64,000 bases of DNA, taken from Peribacillus faecalis. GTDB taxonomy: Bacteria > Bacillota > Bacilli > Bacillales > DSM-1321. This document shows positions 24,745 to 33,202 of the stretch, one piece after another (the first letter of the stretch is position 1; each line of letters begins with the position of its first letter). The translations under genes and the position numbers were made by a program. The notes beneath the pieces are model-generated. The model searched no databases, was not told where the DNA came from, and saw nothing but the letters and a program-made list of their open reading frames with translations. The DNA lies in the NCBI RefSeq assembly GCF_014712675.1, contig NZ_JACXSI010000003.1:1-64000 (forward strand), read 5' to 3'.

Positions 24745-26220
24745 TCACTTCAATGCAATACAGATATTCTTTGCTTCAGTGAAAAATTCCAAACTATGGT
24801 GACCACCTTCTCTGCCGACACCGCTCTTTTTGAATCCTCCGAATGGTGCCCGCAAATCACGGACAAACCAGCAGTTAACCCAAATGGTGCCTGCTCGAAC
24901 GTTGTGAGAAATACGATGGGCCCTTTGTAAATTTTCAGTCCAAACAACGCCATTCAACCCATAATCCGTATTATTGGCGATTTGCAGTGCCTCTTCTTCA
25001 GTATCAAATGGAATCAATGTAACGATTGGTCCGAAAATTTCTTCCTGACAAATGCGAGCTTTCGGATTTTCTTGAATATAAATAGTTGGTTCTAAATAAA
25101 AGCCTTCGTTTAAATATTCCGGTAATTTTGGACGCTTTCCGCCATAAACAAGCGTGGAGTTTTCCTCTTCGGCAATTTGCAAGTAACTTGTTACCTTTTG
25201 GTAATGCTCATTGCTGACAACAGGTCCCATGTTTGTTTTTACATCCTGCGGATCGCCAACCACTAACTCTGATGCCGCTTTTTTAAAGCGAGCTACAAAT
25301 TCATCCATAATTGAACGCTGCACTAAAATGCGTGAGCCTGCCAAGCAAACTTGTCCCGAATTCATAAAGGCAGCTTGAATAGATACTGGTATCGCTTTAT
25401 CCAGGTTGGCATCTTCAAACACAATATTGGCTGCTTTTCCACCTAACTCAAACGAGACTTTCTTTAATGTATCTGCTCCATTTTTCAGAATGGCTTTGCC
25501 TGTTGACGTTTCGCCTGTAAATGAGATCAGATCGACTTCTGGGTGAGTTGTCATATATTCTCCAGCAGATTGCGGGCCGAATCCGTGAATGATATTAACC
25601 ACCCCGTCCGGAATCCCGGCTTCCTTCGCTATTTCTCCTAAAAGAGAAACAGTCAATGGCGTCATTTCAGCAGGTTTAATAACTGCCGTATTACCGGTTG
25701 CCAAACACGGACCAAGTTTCCAAGTCGTCAACATAAATGGTAAATTCCATGGTGTGATAAGAGAGGCTACACCTACTGGCTCATAGCGTGTATAATTCAA
25801 ATATTCGTCATCCATCGGGTACACTTCCCCACCCTGCTTCTCCATAAAATCAGCGAAAAACTTTAAATTGTGAGCGGCCCTTGGAATTTCTTTTTCAATC
25901 GCGACATGATAAGGCTTACCGACATCCATTGCCTCTAATCTGGCTAACTCTTCTTTCCGCTCCAGAATGATTTCGGACATACGGCGAATTTTCGCACAAC
26001 GCTCAGATACCGGCATTGTTCGCCATGGGCCTTCTTCAAATGCTTTACGAGCTGCTGTACAAGCTCGGTCTACATCATCAAAGTTTGCTTCATGAACAGT
26101 TGCGATTATTTCTTGCGTAGCCGGATTTTTCACTTCAAAGATGGATTGTGAAGATGATTCTACATATTCACCATTAATAAATAGTTTCACTTCTCTTACA
26201 TTTGTTTGCACGCTATTCAC
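24745..26220 (-). CDS. 2-hydroxymuconate semialdehyde dehydrogenase (XylG/DmpC type)
   Basis: This 491-residue NAD-dependent aldehyde dehydrogenase would oxidise the ring-cleavage product 2-hydroxymuconate semialdehyde to 2-hydroxymuconate. The catalytic cysteine is in NSGQVCLAGSR (about residue 291) and the general base in FELGGKAA (about residue 257). SFTGETSTG of the cofactor site is also seen. GTG 26220 was taken as the start because AAAGGTGGG precedes it; a longer frame runs over the tautomerase gene. Last gene of the operon, 13 bp after the tautomerase. Within the superfamily, 5-carboxymethyl-semialdehyde dehydrogenases (HpaE) are close relatives; the pathway context favours XylG. Confidence 0.88.
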   Translation of the reverse strand: MNSVQTNVREVKLFINGEYVESSSQSIFEVKNPATQEIIATVHEANFDDVDRACTAARKAFEEGPWRTMPVSERCAKIRRMSEIILERKEELARLEAMDVGKPYHVAIEKEIPRAAHNLKFFADFMEKQGGEVYPMDDEYLNYTRYEPVGVASLITPWNLPFMLTTWKLGPCLATGNTAVIKPAEMTPLTVSLLGEIAKEAGIPDGVVNIIHGFGPQSAGEYMTTHPEVDLISFTGETSTGKAILKNGADTLKKVSFELGGKAANIVFEDANLDKAIPVSIQAAFMNSGQVCLAGSRILVQRSIMDEFVARFKKAASELVVGDPQDVKTNMGPVVSNEHYQKVTSYLQIAEEENSTLVYGGKRPKLPEYLNEGFYLEPTIYIQENPKARICQEEIFGPIVTLIPFDTEEEALQIANNTDYGLNGVVWTENLQRAHRISHNVRAGTIWVNCWFVRDLRAPFGGFKKSGVGREGGHHSLEFFTEAKNICIALK

Positions 26221-26233
26221 TTTTATCCCACCT

Positions 26234-26428
26234 TTATTTATTATTGCGTTGATATATAGACTCTCCGGCAATCCCCCAATGGGTGCTCGGTATTTCGTTA
26301 ATGCACACCCGAACGGTTTCAATAGAGGCATCTAGTACTTCGGAAACCGTATGACTCACTTCATAAATCAGTTTTTCTTTCTGTTCCGCTGTGCGACCCT
26401 CTATTATCGTGATATTTATAAATGGCAT
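26234..26428 (-). CDS. 4-oxalocrotonate tautomerase
   Basis: This 64-residue protein starts MPFINITIIEGRT, so proline becomes the N-terminal catalytic base after removal of methionine. It also has the arginine-containing segment TAEQKEKLIYEVSHTV and ends with INEIPSTHWGIAGESI. It converts 2-hydroxymuconate to 2-oxohex-3-enedioate in the meta-cleavage pathway. The length matches XylH/DmpI (about 62). It lies between the decarboxylase and dehydrogenase genes. Confidence 0.92.
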   Translation of the reverse strand: MPFINITIIEGRTAEQKEKLIYEVSHTVSEVLDASIETVRVCINEIPSTHWGIAGESIYQRNNK

Positions 26429-26454
26429 ATCTAAAGCCCCTTTCGTATGTAACG

Positions 26455-27246
26455 CTATTTAACAAATGAAGCAGCAATTTGCTCCATTCCATCAAAACTG
26501 ACCGAGAATGTATCGTCTTCCGATATTGTTGCTGCACCTGTTAATGCTCCGCTCAATACGAGTTCCCCTGCCTTAATGCTTTGCCCCCTAGCTAATAACT
26601 TATTAGCCATCCAAGCTATCGCTCGCGCCGGATGCCCCATCACAGATGCCGCAGCACTTGTCGCAATAATTTCCCCGTTTTTCTTAAACACACAGCCCAT
26701 CAGACGTAAATCAACTTCTTCAACACTGTATTTCTTCTCACTCACAAAATAGCGTGATGACGAAGAATTATCGGCAATTACATCTGCCAAAGTGAATTGG
26801 AAGTTCTGATAGCGGCTATCGATAATCTCCATTGCCGGCGCTACATATGCTGTTGCTTCTAACACATCCGCTACTGTTACAACCGGACCTGCCAGATCCT
26901 TCTTAAAAACGAAGGCGATTTCCGGCTCTATTTTCGGATGGATAAGCGGTTTCAAAGAGATTGGCTCATCCAGAGGCAGTTTCATATTTTCTAACAGAAC
27001 ACCATATGACGGTTCATGTACACCCATCATTACCTGCTTCGCCCGACTTGTCAGCCCCAGTTTTCTACCGACAATCTTCGTCGCTTCTTCGGCACACTTT
27101 ATATCAATCAATCGGTCTTGAATGTCATAAGCCACATCGATATTTAAATCTGGGTAGCGATCAACAAACTTCGTCACTTCATAAACTTCCTTTTCCGCCT
27201 TGAATAGTTCATACGCAATACTATCAATTGTATAAGTCTGCAGCAT
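26455..27246 (-). CDS. 4-oxalocrotonate decarboxylase (XylI/DmpH type)
   Basis: This 263-residue member of the hydratase/decarboxylase family decarboxylates 2-oxohex-3-enedioate to 2-oxopent-4-enoate. The choice of decarboxylase over hydratase rests on the motifs LIHPKIEPEIAFV, IIDSRYQNFQF and a SSSSRYF stretch, which resemble XylI rather than XylJ. Metal ligands are the glutamates in HPKIEPEIAF and MEIIDSR. ATG 27246 is preceded by GGGGGA; an ATG 18 bp upstream overlaps the aldolase stop codon. The other paralogue of the operon (29162-29950) is the hydratase, and the two are thought to form a complex in this pathway. Confidence 0.85.
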   Translation of the reverse strand: MLQTYTIDSIAYELFKAEKEVYEVTKFVDRYPDLNIDVAYDIQDRLIDIKCAEEATKIVGRKLGLTSRAKQVMMGVHEPSYGVLLENMKLPLDEPISLKPLIHPKIEPEIAFVFKKDLAGPVVTVADVLEATAYVAPAMEIIDSRYQNFQFTLADVIADNSSSSRYFVSEKKYSVEEVDLRLMGCVFKKNGEIIATSAAASVMGHPARAIAWMANKLLARGQSIKAGELVLSGALTGAATISEDDTFSVSFDGMEQIAASFVK

Positions 27247-27260
27247 ACTATTCCCCCAAT

Positions 27261-28277
27261 TCATTTCGTAATTACATTTTTTGCTACCAGTTCTCTAGCC
27301 ACCTCGTAAATCAAATCCTCTTGACCGCCGACAGCCTGCATCTTGCCTAATTGAAGTAAGATGTCTCGCTCATCCACGTTATAGCGCTTCGCTGCTTCTT
27401 GTGTAAATAATAGAAAACTAGAATAAACACCTGAATAGCCCATCATTAGACTTGATCCTGTAATTTCCTGAGGGCGCGGCATAAATTTAGCCACAACCTC
27501 ATTGGCCACATCCATAATCGGAAATAATTTGATTCCCGATTCGTACCCCAGTCGTTCAAACACTGCCACCATTACTTCGGTTTGTGTATTTCCGCTTCCA
27601 GCCCCTAAACAGCGCAGGCTTCCATCTATATAAGTCGCTCCCGCTTCAACAGCAGCCATTGAATTTGCCATTGCTAATGATAAATTATTGTGAGCATGAA
27701 ACCCGACTTCACAAGAAAGATTCTCTTTCAAGGCAGACACTTTCTCTTTCACTTCATGCGGCAGCAATGCGCCTGCAGAGTCTGTCACATAGACAATTTC
27801 CGCCCCGTAGCTCTCAAATAACTTTGCTTGCTGCACCAGCGTTGCAGTCGGAGCCATATGCGCCATCATTAGAAAGCCCACTGTTTTAAGACCAAGATTC
27901 CGCCCTAGATGAATATGCTGTTTGGCGACATCTGCTTCCGTCACATGCGTTGCCACGCGCACCATCTTCGCTCCGGCTCTCTTGGCATCCTCCATATCTT
28001 CCTTCAATCCAATCCCGGGCAAAATTAAGACTGAAATGTTCGCATTCTTGCATTCTTCGCTCGCCGCTTCAATCAGCTTCAGTTCATCTACCGTAGAAAA
28101 ACCATATTGTAAAGAAGAACCTCCTAGCCCATCCCCGTGTGACACTTCAAAGTACTTTACACCAGCCTGCTCAAAGCCCCGCGCTACTTGACGAACTTGT
28201 TCTTCCGTAAAAGCATGGCGCATCGAATGGCTCCCATCACGTAATGTCACATCTAACAACGTTATCTCTTGCTTCAT
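27261..28277 (-). CDS. 4-hydroxy-2-oxovalerate aldolase (DmpG/BphI type)
   Basis: This 338-residue class II aldolase cleaves 4-hydroxy-2-oxovalerate into pyruvate and acetaldehyde. The HMGL-like barrel starts VTLRDGSHSMRH (catalytic arginine and metal-binding aspartate, about residues 9-20). Metal-ligand histidines are in FHAHNNL (about 200-206). Its start codon follows immediately after the stop of the acetaldehyde dehydrogenase gene with no gap. Such pairs form a channelling complex that passes acetaldehyde directly. Family length is about 340-345, as here. Confidence 0.93.
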   Translation of the reverse strand: MKQEITLLDVTLRDGSHSMRHAFTEEQVRQVARGFEQAGVKYFEVSHGDGLGGSSLQYGFSTVDELKLIEAASEECKNANISVLILPGIGLKEDMEDAKRAGAKMVRVATHVTEADVAKQHIHLGRNLGLKTVGFLMMAHMAPTATLVQQAKLFESYGAEIVYVTDSAGALLPHEVKEKVSALKENLSCEVGFHAHNNLSLAMANSMAAVEAGATYIDGSLRCLGAGSGNTQTEVMVAVFERLGYESGIKLFPIMDVANEVVAKFMPRPQEITGSSLMMGYSGVYSSFLLFTQEAAKRYNVDERDILLQLGKMQAVGGQEDLIYEVARELVAKNVITK

Positions 28278-29162
28278 CTAATGTCGGGCCTCCTCTTTAA
28301 TCAGCTGGCTTGCCATTTCATTGGCTACTTGAGCCGCAGCCGCAGTCATAATATCCAAATTACCGGAATAAGTCGGAAAGAAATCCCCCGCTCCCTCAAC
28401 TTCCAAAAAGACAGAAATCTTTTTGCCGTCAAAAATAGGCTCCCCGCGCATTCGGTATCCAGGCACATATTGCTGTACCTTTGCCAACACATTTTTGATA
28501 GAAGCAATGACTTCCTGTTCCTTCCCTACTTCCTCCACCAAAACATGTACAGTATCACGCATTATAATCGGAGGATTGGCAGGATTTAAAATGATGATGG
28601 CTTTACCCTTTTTTGCACCGCCTATTTTTTCAATGGCACGAGACGTTGTACGAGTAAATTCATCAATATTCGCCCTTGTGCCCGGACCAGCACTTTTGCT
28701 AGCGACTGTCGCTACAATCTCAGCATACGCAACCGGAATCACAGCATTAATGGCATATACAATCGGAATCGTTGCTTGACCGCCGCAAGTCACCATATTC
28801 ACATTTCTTTGATCAAGGTGTTCATTCAAATTAGCGGCTGGCACGACAAATGGTCCGATTGCAGCTGGGGTCAGATCGATTATTCTCTTCCCGAGTGCTA
28901 GGACTTGCTCGCTATGCTGCTGATGCGCATAAGCTGTTGTCGCATCAAAAGCAATATCGAACCACTCCGGTCGTTTTATCAATCCTTCAATACCAGTTTC
29001 AATCGTATGGTAACCCCTATTTTTTGCGCGCTTCAGTCCTTCTGAGTCCGGATCAACCCCCACCATCACGCTCATTTGCAGATGTTCAGATCGTTCAATT
29101 TTATACATCAAATCTGTTCCAATATTTCCGGAACCGATAATAGCCACTTTCAACTTCGACAT
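28278..29162 (-). CDS. acetaldehyde dehydrogenase, acylating (DmpF/BphJ type)
   Basis: This 294-residue enzyme turns acetaldehyde, NAD+ and CoA into acetyl-CoA. The Rossmann motif GSGNIGTDL is at about residues 10-18, and the catalytic cysteine is in TCGGQATIP near residue 127. ATG 29162 overlaps the stop of the upstream hydratase gene (TGATG), with AAGGAGG just before it, so translation is coupled. A longer upstream frame has no similarity. Next in the operon is its partner aldolase. Confidence 0.93.
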   Translation of the reverse strand: MSKLKVAIIGSGNIGTDLMYKIERSEHLQMSVMVGVDPDSEGLKRAKNRGYHTIETGIEGLIKRPEWFDIAFDATTAYAHQQHSEQVLALGKRIIDLTPAAIGPFVVPAANLNEHLDQRNVNMVTCGGQATIPIVYAINAVIPVAYAEIVATVASKSAGPGTRANIDEFTRTTSRAIEKIGGAKKGKAIIILNPANPPIIMRDTVHVLVEEVGKEQEVIASIKNVLAKVQQYVPGYRMRGEPIFDGKKISVFLEVEGAGDFFPTYSGNLDIMTAAAAQVANEMASQLIKEEARH

Positions 29163-29950
29163 CACTTTTCCTCCTTCCGTTGAAAAGACGCCGATACTGA
29201 ACCGATATGTGCGAACTCCGCTGTAAACGTATCGCCGTGTTGAATCGGTACAGCAGCCGACAACGCACCGGATAAAACAATTTCCCCGGCATGCAATCCG
29301 ATGCCATACTTGCCCAAGGCATTGGCCAACCAAGCAACAGCACGAATCGGATTGCCCATCACTGCTCCGCCAGCGGCACAATCCAGAAACTCTCCGTTTC
29401 GAGAAACAACCATCCCAATGTGTTCCAAATCAACAGCTTCAAGTTTTGTTGGCTTTCCGCCAATAATGGCCATAGCAGAGGAACCATTATCCGCGACTGT
29501 ATCCTCGAAAGTAATTTTCCAATCAACGATTCGGCTGTCAATCACCTCGAGAGCTGGCACGATATAATCCGTCGCTTCAACGACATCCTCTTCGGTAATG
29601 GAAGTTCCTTTCAGATCACTTTTCAAAACAAAAGCAATTTCGAACTCCAGCTTAGGTTGTATAAGAGAATCCAGTGAAATCGTATCACCGTCAACTGCCA
29701 TCATCGTATTCAGCAGATGCCCGTAATCCGGCTCATTCACTTGAAACATTTCCTGCATCACAGCACTAGTCAGTCCGATTTTTTTCCCGACAACAACAGC
29801 CCCCTCGTCTACTTTGCGACGAATTTGCTCTAATTGGATACTATAGGCATCATCAACTGTTATTTGATCGGTGGCTACAGAGATCGGTTCAATCGGTCTC
29901 TTGGTTTTTTCTGCTTCCAATAAATAATCCGCATATAATTGAATATTCAT
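29162..29950 (-). CDS. 2-oxopent-4-enoate hydratase (XylJ/DmpE type)
   Basis: This 262-residue hydratase adds water to 2-oxopent-4-enoate to give 4-hydroxy-2-oxovalerate. The motifs [27 protein letters not shown] and [20 protein letters not shown] resemble XylJ and distinguish it from the decarboxylase paralogue at 26455. Ribosome-binding site GGGGAGGGG. Its stop overlaps the start of the acetaldehyde dehydrogenase gene. Confidence 0.88.
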   Translation of the reverse strand: MNIQLYADYLLEAEKTKRPIEPISVATDQITVDDAYSIQLEQIRRKVDEGAVVVGKKIGLTSAVMQEMFQVNEPDYGHLLNTMMAVDGDTISLDSLIQPKLEFEIAFVLKSDLKGTSITEEDVVEATDYIVPALEVIDSRIVDWKITFEDTVADNGSSAMAIIGGKPTKLEAVDLEHIGMVVSRNGEFLDCAAGGAVMGNPIRAVAWLANALGKYGIGLHAGEIVLSGALSAAVPIQHGDTFTAEFAHIGSVSASFQRKEEK

Positions 29951-29976
29951 ATTCAGCCCCTCCCCTGAATGCGACT

Positions 29977-30510
29977 CTATATTTCTGCACCATTCAATAA
30001 TGTGTAGGCCTTCAGAAAATCTCCTTTAGACAATAGATCCCGGATGCGCGTCGACGAAATCACTTTCCCTTCCTTGCAACAAACCGATTGAACAATTTGC
30101 ACTTTACAATGCGCACGCAAATCATCTAAACCGCCGCTTCTATTTTTCCCAAAACGAAAATCCGAACCGACGATTACTACCGAAGGATTCAATTCTTTTA
30201 TTTCTTGAATAAAATCTATAACACTACTATTTAAATAATTCGCTGTAAAGGAAGCGACAATAAGATGTTCGACCCCTAAACGCCTGATTCTATCGGCTTT
30301 CTCTTCAATTGTTGTCAGTTGTCGAGCACTTTTGAAATAAACGCGAGGTGGAGGATCGAAGGTATACACCACGCTTGGCACTCCTTCGACCCGACTTCTT
30401 TCCACCATCTGACGTATAACCGATTGATGACCAAGATGGACACCGTCAAACGAACCAATGGATAACATACATTGCGACAACTTGAGGCTACCAGCTTGGG
30501 AAATGAGCAT
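29977..30510 (-). CDS. stand-alone FAD synthetase (FMN adenylyltransferase)
   Basis: This 177-residue protein corresponds only to the N-terminal half of bifunctional RibC/RibF. It has the nucleotidyltransferase motif GSFDGVHLGHQ (HxGH, about residues 18-28), the strand VVIVGSDFRFGKNRSGG and the C-terminal ISSTRIRDLL signature. The riboflavin-kinase domain is absent. It would adenylate FMN to FAD. Its start codon abuts the stop of the dioxygenase gene and no good ribosome-binding site is seen, so translation is likely coupled. Position in a flavin-monooxygenase operon suggests that it supplies FAD for the HpaB/PheA-type enzyme; that link is inference. Confidence 0.85.
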   Translation of the reverse strand: MLISQAGSLKLSQCMLSIGSFDGVHLGHQSVIRQMVERSRVEGVPSVVYTFDPPPRVYFKSARQLTTIEEKADRIRRLGVEHLIVASFTANYLNSSVIDFIQEIKELNPSVVIVGSDFRFGKNRSGGLDDLRAHCKVQIVQSVCCKEGKVISSTRIRDLLSKGDFLKAYTLLNGAEI

Positions 30511-31473
30511 CTACTTAACCGTCACTTTAGAAATATCCGGCGTCCCGTATAAGAAATATTCACTCGGAAGTGGTGAACCATACCAGATAACAGCTTCCTG
30601 TAATTCATCTTCTCTCCATTGAATCGGTTTCCAATCTGGATCAAAAATTAAGTAGCCAGAGTCGCCGAATAGTTCCACACGATTGCCGCCCGGCTCAAAT
30701 ACGTACATGAAGTATGCTTGACTGACACCATGTTTACCTGGCCCAGCTTCAATTTTTACATTATTTTCAACAAATAAATCAGCTAAATCCATTAAATGCT
30801 GCGGATAACCATACCAAAAAGCAATATGGTGGAAACGACCTTTACCGCCGCTTTGGTCTGCCATTAAAGCCACTTCATGCACAAGCGGGCTTACGCTCAT
30901 CCATGCCCCGATTTCTGAACCATCATTCAACACGATATGTTCACGCAGTTTAAACCCTAATTGTTCAGACATGAACTGCTTGTTTTTAGTCACATCACTG
31001 CACATTAAATTAACATGATCTAGTCGTCGTGCCGGAATACCTACATTCGGGCGTTTTTGAGGGCGACTCTTCAATAAAGTTTTCTGATCATCCGGCGCTT
31101 GATAATAATCGACTTCCCATAAAATCTCTTGATTGTGACCATCCGGAGTTTGGAATTGATACGCTTTTCCGTGTCCTAAGTCGCCGTCAATCCAGCCTTT
31201 GCCGTATCCACTCTTTTCAAGTGATTGCACACGTTGCTGAAGCGCTGTTTCCGAACTTGCTCGCCAAGCCGTATGCCCCATTCCAGCTTCCTTCGCTTCA
31301 GTAATTTTCAATGTATGATGGTAAAAGTCTTCATATGCCCGTAAATAAACGGACTGTCCTTCCCTAGCTGTCACTTGCAATCCCATTAACTCTGTGAAAA
31401 ATTTGACTGACTCCTCCGGTTTTGGTGAATACAACTCAACATGCGCCAATTGCGCTACATCAAGATTACCCAT
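30511..31473 (-). CDS. catechol 2,3-dioxygenase (extradiol, VOC superfamily)
   Basis: This 320-residue type I extradiol dioxygenase has two vicinal-oxygen-chelate domains (about residues 6-120 and 150-275). The iron ligands are all visible: histidine in RRLDHVNLM (about 153), histidine in FHHIAFWYG (about 214) and glutamate in GNRVELFG (about 267). It cleaves catechol next to the hydroxyls to yield 2-hydroxymuconate semialdehyde. Homoprotocatechuate 2,3-dioxygenases are similar; catechol is preferred because the rest of the operon is the oxalocrotonate route. The ribosome-binding site is GGGGGG, and it lies 16 bp after the monooxygenase gene. Confidence 0.88.
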   Translation of the reverse strand: MGNLDVAQLAHVELYSPKPEESVKFFTELMGLQVTAREGQSVYLRAYEDFYHHTLKITEAKEAGMGHTAWRASSETALQQRVQSLEKSGYGKGWIDGDLGHGKAYQFQTPDGHNQEILWEVDYYQAPDDQKTLLKSRPQKRPNVGIPARRLDHVNLMCSDVTKNKQFMSEQLGFKLREHIVLNDGSEIGAWMSVSPLVHEVALMADQSGGKGRFHHIAFWYGYPQHLMDLADLFVENNVKIEAGPGKHGVSQAYFMYVFEPGGNRVELFGDSGYLIFDPDWKPIQWREDELQEAVIWYGSPLPSEYFLYGTPDISKVTVK

Positions 31474-31488
31474 TCTAATTCCCCCCTA

Positions 31489-33027
31489 TTATTTAGTAAA
31501 ATAATTGATATCATCCGGATTAATCCAAGTTGGATTTTTCCAGCCTTCAAGGTCATAGTCATTCATGCATTCTTCAGCAAAAGCCATGAATTCCTCTGCC
31601 TTACCTGAACCTTGCGCATCAAACAATGTTTGTATCCGAATATCTTCGTGGTTGCCTGCATAGTTTCTTTCATAAAGCTCGCTTCTGCCGCCAAATTCCG
31701 TTCCGATCGCATCCCACAGCAGCTTGATGACCTTGATTTTATCAACCGCTTCAATGCCGTTTGATCCGCGGTATAATTTATCAAGTGTCGGACGGAAATC
31801 TTCATTTAAGAAATCTCTTGCACTTGAAGGCTGCACAATTAGATTGCCCGCAACGATTTGTTGAATGATGCCTTTAATTTTCGGCCATCCTTCTTGCATG
31901 AATATCCGGTAAGCCAACCCGCCGTTCATATTCGGAATCACTGTCCCATTAGCGGACTTTTCAGGATTCAAGGCCATCGCATCACTTAACGACCAGAACA
32001 TATGACGCCAAGCAATGATTTCCCCGACATTTGCCTGCACACCTCTAAAGACATCTGTCCCCGCTGTTTTAAGCGCTTTCATTAAGACGCCGATAATAAA
32101 ATCCAATTTAACTGCCAATCTCGTAACGCCTTGGAACGTAAAACGATTGATGAAGCCACTTTTGACAAAGAAGGAAGTCGTTTTTTCCATATCTTCATAG
32201 ATAAGTACGTTTTCCCAAGGGATTAATGTATTCTCAAACACAAGCACTGCATCATTTTCATCAAATCGGCTGCTTAACGGATAATCGAATGGACTTCCCA
32301 TAACTGCCGATGTCATTTCATAAGAGGAACGGCTAATCAATTTCACGCCTGGGGCATCCATCGGCGCTATAAAGACAACTGCGAAATTCTTCTGTTTAAT
32401 TGGCAAACCATATGTACCGACAAAGTTGTAATTGGTTAATGCAGAACCTGTCGCTACCATTTTTGAACCGCTTACAATTAAACCTTTATCTGTCTCTTTT
32501 TCAACACGCACAAAAACATCCGATACTTCGTGCACCTCTTTATGTCGATCGACTGGCGGATTGATAATAGCATGGTTGAAAAACCAATTCTTTTCTTGCG
32601 CTTCTTTATACCAAAACTTCGCGTTTTCTGTGAATGGAGCGTAAAAATCGGGGTTGCCTCCTAGTGTCGCTAAAAAGGAAGCTTTATAATCAGGTGTTCG
32701 GCCCATTTGTCCATATGTCAATCGTGTCCATTGGGCGATGGCATCTCTTGATTCAATTAAATCTTGGGCGCTTCGGGCTGCTTGGAAATATTTGTGCGTA
32801 TAGCCACCGGAACCAGTATCTGTTTCTTTCGTCAACACATCTTTATACTTCGGATCATGCAAAGCATCATATAATCTGGCAATGGAACGTGCTGAATTTC
32901 GGAAAGCCGGATGACTCGTCACATCTTTCACTTTTTCTCCATGCAACCAAATTTCGCGTCCATCATTCAAACTTTCCAAGTACTCTTGGCCAGTTAACGG
33001 CTTTGATACTTTTTGTTTTACAGTCAA
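31489..33027 (-). CDS. HpaB/PheA-type flavin-dependent monooxygenase, oxygenase component (probable phenol 2-hydroxylase)
   Basis: This 512-residue protein belongs to the two-component 4-hydroxyphenylacetate 3-monooxygenase/phenol hydroxylase family, which uses reduced FAD to ortho-hydroxylate phenols. Seen are GREIWLHGEKV near the start, HAIINPPVDRHK (about 155-166), SGSKMVATGSALTN (flavin-binding region, about 187-200) and GSPFDYPLSSRFDENDAV (about 246-263). The start is TTG 33027 with GAGGAGG about 10 bp upstream. First gene of the operon. No flavin reductase component is encoded in the operon. Phenol is favoured over 4-hydroxyphenylacetate because all downstream genes serve catechol. Confidence 0.85.
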   Translation of the reverse strand: MTVKQKVSKPLTGQEYLESLNDGREIWLHGEKVKDVTSHPAFRNSARSIARLYDALHDPKYKDVLTKETDTGSGGYTHKYFQAARSAQDLIESRDAIAQWTRLTYGQMGRTPDYKASFLATLGGNPDFYAPFTENAKFWYKEAQEKNWFFNHAIINPPVDRHKEVHEVSDVFVRVEKETDKGLIVSGSKMVATGSALTNYNFVGTYGLPIKQKNFAVVFIAPMDAPGVKLISRSSYEMTSAVMGSPFDYPLSSRFDENDAVLVFENTLIPWENVLIYEDMEKTTSFFVKSGFINRFTFQGVTRLAVKLDFIIGVLMKALKTAGTDVFRGVQANVGEIIAWRHMFWSLSDAMALNPEKSANGTVIPNMNGGLAYRIFMQEGWPKIKGIIQQIVAGNLIVQPSSARDFLNEDFRPTLDKLYRGSNGIEAVDKIKVIKLLWDAIGTEFGGRSELYERNYAGNHEDIRIQTLFDAQGSGKAEEFMAFAEECMNDYDLEGWKNPTWINPDDINYFTK

Positions 33028-33071
33028 CTTCGATCAGCCTCCTCTACAATAGATATTCTGTTTTCATGTTA

Positions 33072-33148
33072 ATCATAGTAGATATGGCATTTTATTTTAA
33101 TTACCAAAATGTATGGTGTTTTTCCGTTTTACTTTCAAAAATGAAAGT
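33072..33148 (-). promoter_or_regulatory. promoter region and palindromic operator of the catabolic operon
   Basis: On the minus strand a -10 TATGAT (33072-33077) has a weak -35 TTAAAA (33095-33100) 17 bp away, as expected for an activator-dependent promoter. Upstream lies a perfect inverted repeat ACTTTCA-AAAA-TGAAAGT (33131-33148), 18 bp long and centred near -70. It is a good candidate binding site for the adjacent regulator. Confidence 0.5.
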
Positions 33149-33167
33149 GCATCATCAGTCGGCAGCA

Positions 33168-33202
33168 CAAAAAAAAACGGGTAGTCATTTCCCGTTTTTT
33201 TG
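33168..33202 (-). terminator. terminator of the regulator gene
   Basis: On the minus strand AAACGGG and CCCGTTT enclose a 9-nt loop, followed by a run of about ten U. It overlaps the last codons of the regulator and insulates it from the operon promoter. Confidence 0.85.

Noticed and set aside
26221-26331. N-terminal extension of the semialdehyde dehydrogenase to 26331
   Set aside because: It overlaps the tautomerase gene in another frame, and a good ribosome-binding site precedes GTG 26220.
29163-29381. Cysteine-rich N-terminal extension of the acetaldehyde dehydrogenase
   Set aside because: It is an out-of-frame reading of the hydratase gene; the true start at ATG 29162 overlaps the hydratase stop and has AAGGAGG.
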